Assembly: GCA_019279435.1 (NCBI GenBank)
Contig: JAAALK010000080.1
Coordinates: 94,898,311-94,962,310, forward strand
DNA length: 64,000 nucleotides
Source: Zizania palustris
Lineage: Eukaryota > Streptophyta > Magnoliopsida > Poales > Poaceae
Reading direction: 5' to 3'
Shown here in pieces: positions 11,458 to 24,309 of the stretch. The notes under the pieces are model-generated. The model did not search any database. It was not told the DNA's origin and worked only from the letters and a program-made list of their open reading frames with translations. Each line of letters starts with the position of its first letter. Within the stretch, counting starts at the first letter, position 1. A program made the translations under genes and the position numbers.

Positions 11458-11662
11458 ATCTCCCCCTTGATGAGTGCATTGACAACCAAATTGAAGTTCA
11501 AGAAAATTTAAAATTTCAGCACACAAGTGACCATAAAAACTCAGAAAGAGCCAAAGCATGTCACTTGATAAAAGAAATTTTTCTCCCCCTTTCTCAAAAG
11601 AGTAAAAGCCCTTTTGGCAAATCTCCCCTTGATAAGAACTCCCCCTGAGGTTAGCAAGTTTT

Positions 11663-11762
11663 NNNNNNNNNNNNNNNNNNNNNNNNNNNNNNNNNNNNNN
11701 NNNNNNNNNNNNNNNNNNNNNNNNNNNNNNNNNNNNNNNNNNNNNNNNNNNNNNNNNNNNNN
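11663..11762. other. Assembly gap, 100 N
   Basis: One hundred unknown bases. The sequence on the right starts inside a chromovirus-type LTR at the position equivalent to 36048, so the gap lies in repeated sequence and its true size is unknown. Confidence 0.99.
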
Positions 11763-12560
11763 GTTACACCACTGTATCCGTTGGTTATCAACCACGCAGG
11801 ACGCGATTGACATCGCCACGAAGGATAATTCCTGCAAGCGAACCCAAGAACACAAGCAAAAACAGGAAGGATACAAGTCGAATGCCAAATCACAGACAAA
11901 CGATGAAAAGGTGAGGTTTCACAAACGCCTATGCAGCAGCTAATCGGTCGGGTGCAAGGGGCGGGATCTAAACACACAAGTGTAGATGCAAACAAAGCAA
12001 AACCTAACCCTAAAGGCGGCTGGATTGAATATATAGGCCGTGGGCAGCCTGTGGAAGGCGTACAGACTTGGGCTGTGGGCTAGAAGACGTACAGACTCGG
12101 ACTATGGGCCAACACGGCCCAATTCTGTCATGCAGGACTATTTTAAACACACAGGACGGCTCGAGACTCCAAATGAGACGAAACCAACGGCAAAAGATCC
12201 GTCTTCTCCTTAGCTCTCCAAAAAGTCCAAGAACGCACCAATCGGACTTCGTATGAGGAAGTTATGCCCGTTTTAGTGCATGGTGGTCGATGTAGTCCGA
12301 ACCAGCGAATTCTTGACTTCAAATCATCCGTGCGACTCCGTCTTCAACTCCAACTCTTCTATTCCATCTCCATGTTCCTAAGCAACAAAATATCACTAGT
12401 ATTCAGTAGCATCCAGTCCAAACAAATATTAACATAGTTGCTAAGAAAAGAATTAACCTCATGGTTCAAGCGACGGGCACGGGCGCGTGTGATTGGTCCT
12501 TGTAATTGAATTGTAGGTGGAGGCTCTATGTGTGTATCATGTGAAGTGATGTCCTCATCA
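11763..12560 (-). repeat. Chromovirus-type solo LTR, copy A, cut by gap
   Basis: Matches 36048-36846 closely. It ends ...TCCTCATCA at 12560 and is followed by CAAAG (12561-12565), the same target duplication seen intact around the copy at 35936-36846. The first 112 bases are missing into the gap. Confidence 0.85.
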
Positions 12561-15199
12561 CAAAGCAGGCATACAAGTTCAAGAAAAAATGAAAACAGAA
12601 TCAAAGTTTCATTTCTTGATTAGGAAACACAAAATGAACTCACAGGTTTGAATACATTAGTGTGTGGTGGCTAGCATAGGAGTGCTACAATGGCTGCTCA
12701 AAGTGTTATTGTTGCCTAGCTAGGCTCCACTATTTATAGGCACTATTCAACCCTATGAATAGACTACTTTACCCCTATGGTTTACACTGATTTTGTCTCA
12801 TCAGAACAGGGGGTACAGATGGTAGTCTACTTTATTTGTAGGCTTCTTTTGTCAGCTTCGCAGAGGAGACAGCATCAGCTTTTGTAGAGCAGACACGATC
12901 AGCCTTTGCAGTTTTGGAGTCTTCTGAAGCCCCCTTCGTACGCGAGGGGTGTGGTAGCTTCAGCAAGAAGCCTTGAGCCTGACGGCCTTCGCTTCACTGG
13001 GAGCCTTCGATACAGTGATGGTTTTAAGCCGAAGCCGTCAAAGCCCTTGTGTCTTCGCGCCATCACCTCCGAAGTGGACCACCACGGCTTCACAGCTCCT
13101 CCCAGTTCGAACTCCGTCAGTGCGTGTACCGAAGCCATGCATGGCTGAAGTACCACAAGTCAACGACACTCCGAAGCCCCACCTTCGGAGTTCCACCCTT
13201 CGAAGTCCCTTCTTCATCCAAGGCCTCCGCATGAAGCATTCCATGAGCACTTCATCGCCGTGTCTCTCCCTGAGCACACTCCTCGACGAACCTCACCTGG
13301 ACCATGCCTTCAATGCACCTCGACTTCTGAGACCTTCATCGGGTAAACCTTCGAATGCCTCCATCCGGAGCACACTTTGAATCCCTTGCCTCATTGCTGA
13401 GGACTTTGTCCGCCATACTCCAAAATCACTCCTTTCGGAGTACCCTTCGAAGTGCCTCGCTTCCGAGGACTTCATCTTGGGGTATCTTCAGCTAGAGCCA
13501 CGCTCCGCACTTTCTGCCTTCGTCTGGCACACCTTGACCCGAGGACTGACCTCGACCCCTCGCATCCTTCGTGACCGAGCTCCCCACTCGCCCGGCATCA
13601 AGCCTCCCGCTTGACCAAGGTTCACTTACTGCGAATCGTCCATCGCCTCCGAAGTCACCTGCGCACCACAGACAGACATACAAGTGTATCCAGTACCTCG
13701 GAGACCTCTCCGGGTAAACAACCTCCGGTACACACTCCGGTGTACCGCCCATAGTATTGAACCCTTCGGTACACCTAGATCATCGTGTACTGTCGGACCC
13801 CTCCATCAGTCACACTCCGCTGCAACAACTGCAACAATCGGACCCACCGAACCCTTCGGTGAAACAACCTCCGAGCCCCTTCGGAGGTACCCCTTCGAAA
13901 CTAGAGGATAAAATCTATCAATCACTCATCATAGACTCCGAAACCAACCATTGGTTTCTCAATCTCCCCCTTGATGAGTGCATTGACAACCAAATTCAAG
14001 TTTAAGAAAAATTGAAAAATTTCAGCACACGAGTGACCATAAAAACTTAGAAAAGAATCAAATCAGGTCACTTGACAAAAGAATTTTCCTCCCCCAGTTT
14101 TCAAAAGAGTAAAAGTCCCTTTGGCATTTTCCCTTTGCTTAATGAAAGCTCCCCCTGAGTTATTTTTCCCCTTTACTGCAGAGATCTCAAAAATTTCTCC
14201 CCCTTTGGCAATGCAAGCATCAAGGAGCATTTAAAAAATGCAAAGCTTCGAAATGAGCAGAATCACAGAGAAATATAAAGCAAAAATATGCCAAATTTAA
14301 TGACAGTTATCATGTGCTCAGCTCAATTTAACATGATCTAAAAGTATGATGACAGCATGTGATTTCATCATTTTAAAATAAAAGCATCACCACTCAATCA
14401 AGGTAACTAGACAAGTAAAAGTAGGGACTGCGCAAAGCTAATCAATTTCTACTGTATACCGATAAGTCCAGTTCAAGTGGAGTATTGAAAGCAAACTTGA
14501 TTGACAATGAAGTTGTACTTGCTGTTCTTTTCATAATGCCAGAGGTTATTTGTTTTTATACCTTATACTTTCCAATCAAGCCAAGCCTAGGCAAGAAAGC
14601 CATCAGAAGCTTAAGGCAGTGATTTTGGCATACACTAAATTATCCTAGTTCATACCAAGGTGCAATGGTAAGCAGTCTAGAATAAAGTAGTGCGACGAAC
14701 AAACCCACCTGGATCTTTTCACTTTTAGCATTCAAATCATGGATTTTGGATTTTTTATAAGTGAACTAATTGTTTATCACTTGAAGAATATCCATGAGTA
14801 AGCAATATGATTTTTCAAGTTGTAATTGTTGCATCTAGAGAAAAGGATTCTTGCTACCAAGCAGATAAAGGATAGCTAAAGCAGTCCTACCTAAACATTC
14901 TAGATTCAAGACTAGGCAATGAGCATGATTTGATTTTGGAAAGAAAAATCATGCACAAAATGTATCAGACATATTAAATAGAGCTGAGCTGACATGATTA
15001 CATGAATTAAAACAAGGCATATTAGTGCAAAACATGTAAATGCAATTTCACACACAATGAGCATATGCATATTAGTGAAAATATGCTCCCCCTCACAGAA
15101 TGCCGTAAGGGTGACAAATACCAAGTTCTCGATGCAAGTAGGCGAAACGAGAAGCATCGAGAGGTTTTGTGAAAATATCGGCTAGCTGGTGTTGGGTAT
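12561..15199 (-). mobile_element. Third Sirevirus (S3), copy A: LTR part and 3' internal region
   Basis: 12561-13961 is the right portion of the LTR, ending TTTCTCA, with a TATA at 12731-12738. 13962-15092 is non-coding with repeated CTCCCCC tracts (13962, 14090, 14150, 14190, 15085), the complement of the Sirevirus multiple polypurine tract. The end of the RNase H frame lies at 15093-15198. The Tat LTR at 15200 interrupts it, and the rest of the Sirevirus is absent. Confidence 0.8.
15093..15198 (-). pseudogene. S3 RNase H C-terminal tail, copy A
   Basis: The minus strand encodes the end of the copia RNase H: NTQHQLADIFTKPLDASRF, then YLHRELGICHPYGIL and a stop whose bases run straight into a GAGGGGGAG tract. 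The preceding RT and RNase H are cut off by the Tat insertion at 15200. Confidence 0.8.
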
Positions 15200-15694
15200 T
15201 GTTGGCGTAAAAGATTACGCTAACAGGTTTCTGAAGATTAGAAACTAACAAACGAAGTGTTTGCGAAGTAAACTATTCTAAGCGTCCGAAAGGATAATAC
15301 CTTAGAATAGTTCGAATGTGTATATTGAATAACTTGTATTCGGTCCTCATTACAGGGTAAAACGGGGGGTATTTATAGGCCCAAACATTAAGGAAAAGAC
15401 CTTTTTACCCCTCTATTACAACCGACATAGTGGAAACTATTTGGTACCCTTAATAGGGCTAAAATGGTAAAAGACTAATCTAGTTAGAAAGAAGATAAGT
15501 CTTCCATCTTAGCTGGCAAAGAAGTTCCTGGAAGAGTCTAAGTTCGAAGATGTACTCCGAACTAGAGCCCGTCATCATACTTCGAACTTGACCGGATGCA
15601 TCTCCGAAATTATATATCAGATATCTTCATCTTAATCACTAGTCTTTATCTTGTTGCTACGATAATCTTGAAGATTGAATATTTTCCCCCAACA
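15200..15694 (-). repeat. Tat 3' LTR, copy A
   Basis: 495 bp with perfect TGTTGG/CCAACA ends, followed on the right by the complement of a polypurine tract (GTAGCCCCTCG, 15695-15705). A TATA (TATAAATA on the minus strand) lies at 15377-15370. It has the same length as the copies at 39484 and 50881. Confidence 0.9.
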
Positions 15695-15945
15695 GTAGCC
15701 CCTCGAATACGCTTCTCCGTTAAATCTGTGATGTTAGGGAAGCAGTATACGCAAGGAAACATATTCATGTGTAGAGATTAACTTAGAACTAACTCGAAAA
15801 GTCTGAAAGTCTTTTTAGACTTAGAAGAAATAGCCGTTAGCTTCTTTCTTCTAACGGAAGTTACGGAATGCTTTAATTTCGGAGCAAAGTAACGGTTGGG
15901 AATGTGAAACGACACAGGCAAACGGTAAAAAATCAGGGTCTGGGC

Positions 15946-15952
15946 TATAAAT
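15946..15952 (+). promoter_or_regulatory. TATA box of the antisense gene, copy A
   Basis: TATAAAT lies about 107 bases before the first ATG of the plus-strand gene (16059). The same element is present in the other copies at 40306 and, inverted, at 50554. It points away from pol, so the antisense gene appears to have its own promoter. Confidence 0.5.
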
Positions 15953-16058
15953 TGAGGGCCCAAACCCTTCTTGAGTACCTTTTCACTGCTTCCGTGCAAA
16001 CAAGCCATCACCCGAGCCCTAGCCGCCATTTTTTCTCTGAAACAATCCACAAAATCCA

Positions 16059-19000
16059 ATGGCGAAAACTAGTTTTAAGGGTCCTGGAGTGACTTCAGCC
16101 TAGGCCCGGCAGCAAGCTGTTGCGGCGGCAGCGGCTGTATCATCGGCGACGGCAACTCCAAATCCTTTAGTGGCGGCAATGGCGTCGGTGGGAGGAAATC
16201 CCCAAAATGTCGGTCCTCAAGACCTCTTTCCTGCGTCAACGAAGTATACAGACCAGTCTTATCAACTAGGGCCGTCAACCTGCAGAAGGGAATCGCTTGC
16301 GGCTGCAATAGAAGGCAAGATTAGTTCGGGGGTTATGATTCGCAAACCTGGGAAGGAAATCATTCTGTCACTAAGGCCCGGAGAAGTGGTCATCTTCGAA
16401 GCCTTCTTCGAAGCTGGTTTGGGGCTTCCAGCAGTCGACTTTTTAGCGGAGGTATTAGACTTGTTTCATGTAACCCTCCCCCAACTCTCTCCGAGTGCGG
16501 TAGCACGCCTTGCCATCTTCGAATGGGCGTTGCGAGCCGAAGGTTGTGAAGGAAGAGCGGAGATCTTCGCAGCACTACACAGGGCATCATGCCAACCGAA
16601 GACCTTCGTAGGCTCCAGAGGTGAAAAGATAGTAGTGGCCTTCGGAAGTATCAACTTCAGACTCCGGGACGAATATGCTCTCTGGTTTCCTGCCAAGGCC
16701 ATTAATGCTAGATGGTATACTGATTGGATCTTGAGATGGTTTTACGCCGAAGTTGGGGCAAGCAACCGCTTAGCTGGACCTCTGCGAGAAATCCACTTCC
16801 GGAAGGAAGCCTTGGTGCACCCTGGATCTAGGCCAACTCGAAGCTCGCTTGAGCTTGCTTCAAAAAATCAGTCGTCGTTTGAGCATGCGGGACTTAGCCG
16901 AAGAATTCCTAGGGCTTCAAATTTCTCCCCTGATGGCCAACTGGCCTATCATCTTCGAAGAGGATTCGGAAGGCGGTCTTCGAAAATTTTCTCAACTTCG
17001 AGTCCTGCAGGTAACTTCGAAAACAACATACTCTATGTATATTTATTCGAAGAATTAACAAACTTAACTCATTTTTTAGCTTCTTCAGCCCCTATAACTT
17101 CGGAACAAATCGCACGGGCTTCGGAGAAGATTTTGGGCGTTCCAACTCTGACCGAGAAAGAATGGAGAATCAAGTTGGTTGGAAGTTGGGAACGATCTAA
17201 CAGAGTGTGGGGGCTGTTGGAAATTGCTCCGCCCCCTCTGATGGATTAGGGTACCTTCGGAGAAAGGGCCCAAGAAAAGGAAAGCCGAAGCTGGAACTTC
17301 GAGCTCCGCCAAGACTCCGGTTAAAAAGGTGGCTCGAAATCCAAAAGTTCCTGCACCTTCAAGCCCAAGAGCTTCAATCTCCGATTCTCAGGAGGATGAA
17401 GGTAGGCTGCTCGTAAGGTTGATTGACGAGGATGCAGCTCAAAGGGCTGTACAAATTGAAGAACCTGCGAACGTGCCGGAGTCTCAAGAGAATCTTGAGC
17501 AAGCGAGGACTCCGGCTGTTCTAGAAGATTTACCTCAGGACGGAGCTCCTGTGGATGAGAGTGGAGTCGAAGTCACTGTAGCTTCGATTCCGAATGAAGC
17601 AACAACGACTGTTCAGGAAAATGTTCCGACAGTCGAAGATTTGACGCTTGATTCTGACGAAGATCTCGTCTTCGATCCGCCAAGCAGGTCCAATGCTCAT
17701 CCGCCGCCAAAATGTCGAAGGTAAACTTCGAATAATTCTTTTATCCTTTTTTTAATGCGAAATTATACAATGTATAATACCTTTGTTTATACAGAGTCCA
17801 CTTCTATGGAAGAGGTCCGTCCCGAAGATACAGTTCCTGGACCTTCGACAACTTCGGAGCCAATTCCAGGAGCCACTCAAATGGGGCCTGGAAAAGGCAA
17901 AGGGAAGATGGACTCCCTCCCTGCTCCGAGCTCAGGATCAACTCCGTCTGAGTCAACAGACGAGAGCCAATCTACTGAGGGGGGCCAGTCTACTGGGGCT
18001 CCGAAGACCACAGCTCAACACTTTGGACCTTCGCCAAACGAAGATGACAAACAAGCCTTAAGCATGCTCCCTCTGCTAGCTCCTTTCTTAGAGTGAAGAA
18101 CTGGGCTTCGGACTTTGCTCGAGCCTTTGGATCGAGCTAGTCGCGAAGTCGGGGAGACAAACTTGATGGCCATCTTGAGCGAGGCAGGAGAGTTCGTAGC
18201 TTAATGCTGCCATGGAACGCGCAGCATACCAGGTACGAAGTATCTACAAAACAGAATCAAATTTATATACGAATAATTTCTCACCTTGGTTTTTTCTTTT
18301 CGCAGCAAATAGTATTGGCCCGAGCTGCGAACATCTCCAATGAACGTGGAAACATTCGCCTTCGAGAAGAAAATGCAACTCTTCAATGAAATCTGACTAT
18401 CTCCGAAGGTCGAATGGTCCACATGGACAACATGGTTTCAACGGAGCGCAGGGCCAGACAAAGCTTGGAGGCTGCAAACAAGGAGCTCGAAGCAGAAAAA
18501 ATTGTGCTTCGAGCAGAAATTGAAAAGATGCGGGCGGAGCACGCTACTGCGGGGGCCGAGCTTGTTAGGCTTCGAGAAGAAGCTAGTCAGCTATTGAATC
18601 ATAAGAATTCCTTAACTACGGAAGCTGGCTAGGCTCTCTGGAGTAATAGAAGAGCTAACTTCGATGATGGATGCGCTGATTGAAGATAAGCTGAAGTCTG
18701 GGAAGGTAGCTGCGGAGGTCATGGACCAATTGCTAGGCGTTCTGGAGTACTTCGGTACTACTGGGATGCTTCCTTCGGATGACAACATCTCTCTACTGCG
18801 CCGGCTGAAAAGGATTCAAGGAGTAGCGAAGCAAATGAAGACAGCAGGCATTCGTTATGGAGAAATCTCCAGACAAGTGGCTGTTGTTGGCCTACTTCGT
18901 TACTACGAATATCTGGGTCGATCGATAACTCCGAGCGCAGGAGACGGGTCCTATTACCTTCGATGACGACCAGCTTCTTACTCCCTCTGAAGGTGTGGCC

Positions 19001-19141
19001 GCTGCTTGGCAAGCCTTTCAAACTTCATGGAGAGCCGAAGGTCGCTCTGCGATTAAGGCCTGGATTGACGAAGGACAACGCTAGAAGCAGGCTCGGTCCC
19101 AAGCTTCGAGCAGTCAGCCTCCTCCAAACCCGCAGGTTTAG
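16059..19141 (+). pseudogene. Tat antisense gene, copy A (PF04195-like plus coiled coil), broken
   Basis: Same three-exon gene as at 40420-43497 (exons 16059-17720, 17795-18232, 18306-19141; GT-AG introns kept). It shares the four in-frame stops of copy B (first one TAG at 16101) and adds its own damage: a 1-bp insertion near 16812, changes near 16985, an insertion making TAG near 17247, extra bases near 17688, 18184, 18627 and 18945, and a TAG near 19082. The extra breaks are mostly single-base indels, so some could be consensus errors rather than biology. Confidence 0.75.
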
Positions 19142-19195
19142 AATTACCTTAGGATATTCAACTATGTAAAGCGTTATGCTTATGTACATTTATGA

Positions 19196-19690
19196 ATGAT
19201 GATTTGTTTATCATGTTTTTTGGCTTTGCCTCATATGGAAGATGTCGAAGTGTTAGATGTTAACGACGAACTTCGCTTATTATGGGCTACCTTCGATATC
19301 TTAAAACTTCACAAGCGTCCTCGATTTCTAGTTCCTCGAGATAGTTCCAGAGCAATTACGTCCAAAATAAGTAAAGATATACTATCTTGTATTAAAGAGG
19401 AAGAAAAAGAAGTTAACTTGGAAACTTCGTCTTCTGAAGACATTATATGGTCCTAAGACGAAGATGAGGTTCAAGGTAAAAAGCCTGAAGAACTTGGAAG
19501 CTGGGAAAGAAGTCCCGAACGGCTTCGAACTTGGGCCGAGCTTCAACAAGAACAAAAGGACTTTAGAGCTTCGAAAGGAGGCAGGAGAGTTAAACGCAAA
19601 GTTGTTAGGACTCCCGGCACTGGAACTAGTCGTTCCAACCCTAGCTCTAGAGATCGAAGAGGTCTTCGATTCATTCTTGGTATAGATACC
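19196..19690 (+). pseudogene. Second antisense ORF of Tat, copy A, broken
   Basis: Counterpart of 43552-44058. The frame is interrupted by a TAA at about 19456 where copy B has GAA. The protein is unrecognised: acidic first half, Arg/Lys-rich second half. It lies directly after the coiled-coil gene on the same strand and could be its last exon. Confidence 0.45.
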
Positions 19691-20042
19691 AATTTTTCAT
19701 GATGTAATCATATTTGCTTGAATAATAAATACCAATTTAAAATTGTCTCCCTATTTATTAGCCCCTCTTTGGGCGTGAGCAACTTCGAACTGTATTCAAA
19801 GATGGTTAGGCACAAAGATAAACTTTAGGAGTACAATTTTGGGGGTTCGGAGCCCCTCTGTAATTTAAAGATCTTTTAAAATCTTATAAAATGTCTTCGA
19901 CTATTTGTAGTCTGAAGAATGGCGACTTAACACCTTATGCTTTTGAAAGAAATCACTTGAGATAACTTTCCGGACACTTTAGTGTCTTAGATAATTTGTC
20001 ACTTTGAACTTTCTTAACAGACATTCGGAGCTCATGGATCAA

Positions 20043-20290
20043 ACTCTGTTTTGTTTTGGCCTCCTTCGGCTCTTTTTTGCGAATTCTATCAAACCGGTGG
20101 TTTGGAGTTCGCATTGGTCTCTTTGGACTCTTTTTACGGATGTCTACCAGCCGATGGCTTGGACTCCGCATGATTTGGTCTCCTTGGACTCTTTTTACGG
20201 ATGTCTACCAGCCGATGGCTTGGACTCTGTATGATGTGGTTTTGGGCTCTTTTACGGATGCCTACAAGCCGGTGGCTTGGACTCCGGATT
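20043..20290. repeat. Tandem repeat of about 61 bp in the Tat spacer, copy A
   Basis: Three clear units (TTTTTACGGATG... at 20131, 20192 and about 20251, spacing 61 then about 57) and one decayed unit before them. The core includes ACGGATGTCTACCAGCC and TGGCTTGGACTC. It lies between the tail-to-tail ends of the antisense genes and pol. Confidence 0.75.
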
Positions 20291-20493
20291 ATGTCAGTCC
20301 CCCACGTCGGAAACTTCGAACCAATGGTTCAAAGCCCGAAAATATGATTCAAATTAATGACACTTCCCTCTCGGTCAACTCCACGGTTCCAGTGCGTCCA
20401 CTCGGAAGCTGGAAGTTTATGAGGGGTAGGCACTATCTGAACCATATGCTTTATTAATTCAGAGGATGATTACAAATGATTACAAGGAGCCCC

Positions 20494-23400
20494 TTATGCG
20501 AAGTATCGCTTTAGGTGCTCCGCATGCCAAGTATACGCTAATTCTTCACCTTCCAAATTAGCTAATTTAAAAGAGCCAGGACGTCCTGAACGAACAATTA
20601 AGTATGGACCTTTCCATTTATTTCCTAATTTTCCTGGCGCTATGATGCTTCGTAAAACGAGATGACCCGGTCTAAGCTCATTGATCTTAACCTTCGGGTC
20701 AAACCAAGCCTTCGCCTGCTGATGATACATTGATAAATTGTCTACAGCTCGAAGTCTTGTCTCCTCTGTTAAATCCAGCGAAGCTTGTCTTTCTCCTTCA
20801 ATCTCCGGTTCGGTGCTGCGAAGTGATCCTCCTTTGAGCTCCGTTGGAGTCATAGCTTCATCTTCGAATAGCAATCTGAATGGAGTGAAACCTATGGACC
20901 TTGTTTGCGTAGTCTGAATGGACCATAAAATCTTCGAAAGTTCTTCGGTCCACAGTCCTTTTGCTAATCCTACTATCCTTCGATTTAGCCCTGACAAAAT
21001 ATTTCCATTGGCTCTTTCTACAGCTCCATTAGACTGAGGATGCCTCACTGCAGCAAAACATAACTGGATGCCTAGATCTTCGCAGAACTTCCTGAAAGGT
21101 TCTGCATCGAACTGTGTTCCATTATCAACTGTGAGTTGTCTAGGCACTCCGAACCGGCAAATGATACTTTTCCAAAAGAATTTCTGTACATTGTTCGAAG
21201 TGATAGCTGTTAAGGGCTCTGCTTATACCCACTTAGAAAAATATTCAATAGCTACCACTGCGAACTTTAAATTTCCCTTAGCTAATGGAAAGGGACCAAT
21301 CAAATCCATACCCCATCTGGCCATGGGTCATACCGGAGCAATAACTTGAAGAGCTGTTGGTGGGCGATGACTCCGTCGACCCATCCACTGACATCCTTGG
21401 CATGTGCGGACTAAGTTCTCCGCATTTGCTACTATCGTAGGCCAATAAAGCCCCTGGTGAAGTGTTTTCCCTGCCAAAGCTCGAGGGGCCAGATGGCTAC
21501 CGCAAAGCCCTTCACGAATATCTCGAAGAATATCTTGGCCTTCGGTTTGGGATATACATCGGAGTAAAGGGGAACATACTCCGGCCTTGTATAAAATACA
21601 GTTGATTATTTGATAATTCCTAGCCCTGAGTTTCAATCTTGAAAACTGTGGCTCTTCAAACGAATTTGCTCCTCCTTGCAAAAGTTCCATGATCGAATTT
21701 CTCCAATTTGTACTTAGAATGCAAAGAATCTCTACGAAGGGAATTTGTGGCACCGAAGGTGTACTGAGCTCCTTACAAAAAGATTCTTCTGGTATATCCA
21801 TAGCTCCGGCTGCAGCTTTTGCTAAGATGCCTGCTTGCACATTTTCTGTTCTTGGTATACTCCGAATTGAAATACCCTTGAATTGTGCTTCGATCTTACG
21901 GATTTCTTCTAAGTACTTTGCAAGCTGTGGATGCCGAACTTGAAAGCTTTTATCTACGTGCCCTGCTACTATTTGAGAATCTGTCTTTATAACAACTCTT
22001 GTAGCCCCTAGAGCACGTGCTTTTCGGAGTCCTAGTAAAATCCCTTCATACTCCGCTATATTATTGGTAGACTTAAAGTTGAGTCTTGCGGAGTACATTG
22101 CTCTTTGCCTGAAGGCGAAATTAAAACTGCTCCAACACCTGCTCCGGATGCTTGAAAAGCCCCATCAGAAAAAACAGTCCAAATTCCTTCACTTGACTTC
22201 TCTGAAACCCACGTTGCAGGGGGAGTCCATTCTGCTACAAAATCTGCTAAGACTTGCGATTTGATTGCTGTCCTTGCCAGAAAGGATATGCCGAAGGGTG
22301 CTAGTTCAACTGCCCACTTTCCAATTCTCTCAGTGGAATATTTACTTCGGAGCATATCTCCCAAAGGATACTGAAGTTGGTACAATTACATTATGAGCTA
22401 AAAATAATGTCTCAACTTCCTCGAAGCCATTATCAGAGCATAAGTGAACTTTTCGAGCTCGGAATACCTTGTCTTCGCTCCTAATAATGCTTCGGACACA
22501 AAATAAACTGGATTTTGTACCAACTTCCCATTGAAATCCACTTCTCTGACAAGGACTGCGCTGACAGCAGAGCCTGTAGCTGCAAGGTAAAGGAGTAGGG
22601 TTTCGTCCGCAATAGGCACCGTGAGTGTAGCAAGATTACTGAGATACTCTTTAATATCTTCAAAGCTTTTTTGACACTCCGGTGTCCATGCAAAATCTTC
22701 GGACCTTTTCAATGCTTTAAAGATGGGCAAACTTCTCTCCGCAGACCTTGCTAAAAATCTGCTAAGTGCTGCCAGACGACCAGTCAGCTTTTGTACTTAG
22801 CTTTAAATTTTCTGGAGGAGCCATCTTCTGTAGGGCAATTATTTGAGTAGGGCTGGCTTCAATCCCTCTGCTTGAAACTAAATACCTAACAACTTCCCAG
22901 CCTTAGCTCTGAATGATACATTTCTCGGGGTTAAGACGAATCCCACATGCTCGAAGGCTATTAAATGTTTCTGCTAAGTCTAGGCTATGTTGGTGCTTTA
23001 AAGCACTCTTTATTACAATATCATCCATATAGGCCTCCACATTGCGACCTAATTGATGACCTAGAGCCTTAGCAACTAACCTCGAAAAAGTAGCTCCGGT
23101 ATTTCTTAAGCCAAAAGGCATTCTTACATAACAGAAGACTCCGGAGGGAGTTACGAAGCTTGTATTGATCTCATCTTCGCGTTTCAACCATATTTGATGA
23201 TAACCAGAGTACACGTCAAGGAAGCTTAATAACTCCGAACCTTCGGTGGAGTCGACCAATTGATCAATTCGGGGCATGGGGTAGGGGTCACGAGGGCATG
23301 CTTTATTCAAGGATGTGAAATCAATGCACATGCGCCACTTCCCGGAGGATTTCTTCTTGACGAATACTGGGTTGGCTAACCATTCTGTGTGAGCCACTTC

Positions 23401-23964
23401 TCTGATAATCCCAACCTTCAACAATTTTTCAACTTCGTCTTTTGCAAGAACAACTCTTTCTGTAGACATTTTTCGGAGTCCTTGCCGAACAGGCCGGGCC
23501 TTCGGGTTTACAAGTAAACTATGTTCAATAATATCCCGATTGACTCCAGTGATGTCTTCGTCAGACCAAGCAAAGACATCTAAATTCTCCTCAACTACTT
23601 TTTCCAAGGAGGTGGCAACTTCTGGAGGTAAATCTTTACCAAATTGAAATGCATATTCTTTACAATCTTTAACAATAATCTTTGTTGCAATCTCTCCTTC
23701 AGGACTTGGTCTTCGGAAGGATTTCTTCGAAGATTCGGAAGGAGCAGAAAAACTTTGTTGATTATCTTGCACATTATTCACTTGTCTTGGATCAAGAGGG
23801 GGGCCGTGACCATATTCCGCTCTTCGGGCGGTAGCTTGATCTCCGAAGATAGTGAGCACTCCCGCTTGTGTGGGCATCTTCATGCACAAGTAATTGTGGT
23901 GTGCCACAGCTCCGAACTGATTTAACATGCCACAGCTCCCAAATTGGGTCAGGAACACGCTCAA
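20494..23964 (-). pseudogene. Tat pol (RT, RNase H, second RNase H, integrase), copy A, frameshifted
   Basis: The minus strand begins with an RT frame of 353 codons to 22903 holding KWRMCIDFTSLNKACPRDPYP, MPFGLRNTGATF and the catalytic YMDD in EAYMDDIVIKS. RNase H follows (TRYSELEKFTYAL), then the second RNase H (FSDGAF...AEYEG...KTDSQIVAG) and integrase to 20494. Frame changes occur near 22911, 22800, 22400, 22370, 22107 and 21331 (TCATACC where copy B has CCATACC), with a stop near 21225. Copy A nevertheless keeps the RT and RNase H frames that are damaged in copy B. The first codons (FGSCGMLNQ) may belong to the junction rather than Tat. Confidence 0.85.
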
Positions 23965-24297
23965 AAAATTTCAGATTTTTCTGCCAAACGAGCGAAAAGT
24001 TATGCTTGTTTTACCGAAGGGGGTCGCAAAGACTCGATGTGGAAAACAAAATAGGGTTGTGGGGGGGTTTCGGGTGGGGAATTTTTTGAGACACAAGAAC
24101 AACTACTACTCAAACGACACAGAGGGATGACTAAACCAGCAACAAGACTCGACCAAGAACACAAACTCAACAAGATTAAAACTGAAATTAAAATCGCAAG
24201 GCACAAAGGGGTTCTTGGTGGAGAATTTTTTTGGTGCGGTTTTCTGGACTCTAGGTAAAAACAAAAGCAGACCGAGATTACCTAACGGGAAATCTGT

Positions 24298-24309
24298 GCT
24301 CTGATACCA
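24298..24309 (-). other. Primer-binding site, tRNA-iMet type
   Basis: The minus strand reads TGGTATCAGAGC, two bases downstream of the LTR end (CCCATCA). It is an exact match to the standard plant initiator-Met PBS and proves that this copy is a 5' LTR and not a solo LTR. Confidence 0.9.

Larger units (their letters stand above)
9482..11662 (-). mobile_element. Second Sirevirus (S2), 3' end only
   Basis: It contains a full LTR (9482-11457) and the first 205 bp of the internal 3' region with the complement of AAGGGGGAGA directly behind the LTR and further purine tracts near 11580-11650. It is cut by the 100-N gap. It inserted into the 5' LTR of S1, directly after CTAAG, which would be its target duplication. 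It is related to, but clearly diverged from, the LTR at 35350-38247. Confidence 0.8.
11763..23925. repeat. Block A: near-identical direct copy of 36048-47999
   Basis: The order and sequence of solo-LTR part, Sirevirus LTR, Tat LTR, antisense gene and pol are the same as in block B, with only scattered substitutions and 1-bp indels plus one 76-bp absence (junction 15780/15781). Homology with block B is visible to about 23640, where block B meets its gap. It is either a real duplication or a second contig of the same locus. Confidence 0.85.
15200..23925 (-). mobile_element. Ty3/gypsy Tat-lineage element, copy A, 5' end missing
   Basis: On the minus strand: RT, RNase H, second RNase H, integrase (to 20494), tandem-repeat spacer, an oppositely oriented gene pair (16059-19690), polypurine tract GAGGGGCTAC and 3' LTR (15694-15200). 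RT-RNase H-integrase order makes it Ty3/gypsy. Dual RNase H plus an antisense gene between integrase and 3' LTR is characteristic of the Tat lineage. Gag, protease and 5' LTR are absent: at about 23925 the sequence passes into the leader of an unrelated element. Confidence 0.85.

Noticed and set aside
20043..20290. Satellite or centromeric array
   Set aside because: Only three to four units and confined to the Tat spacer.
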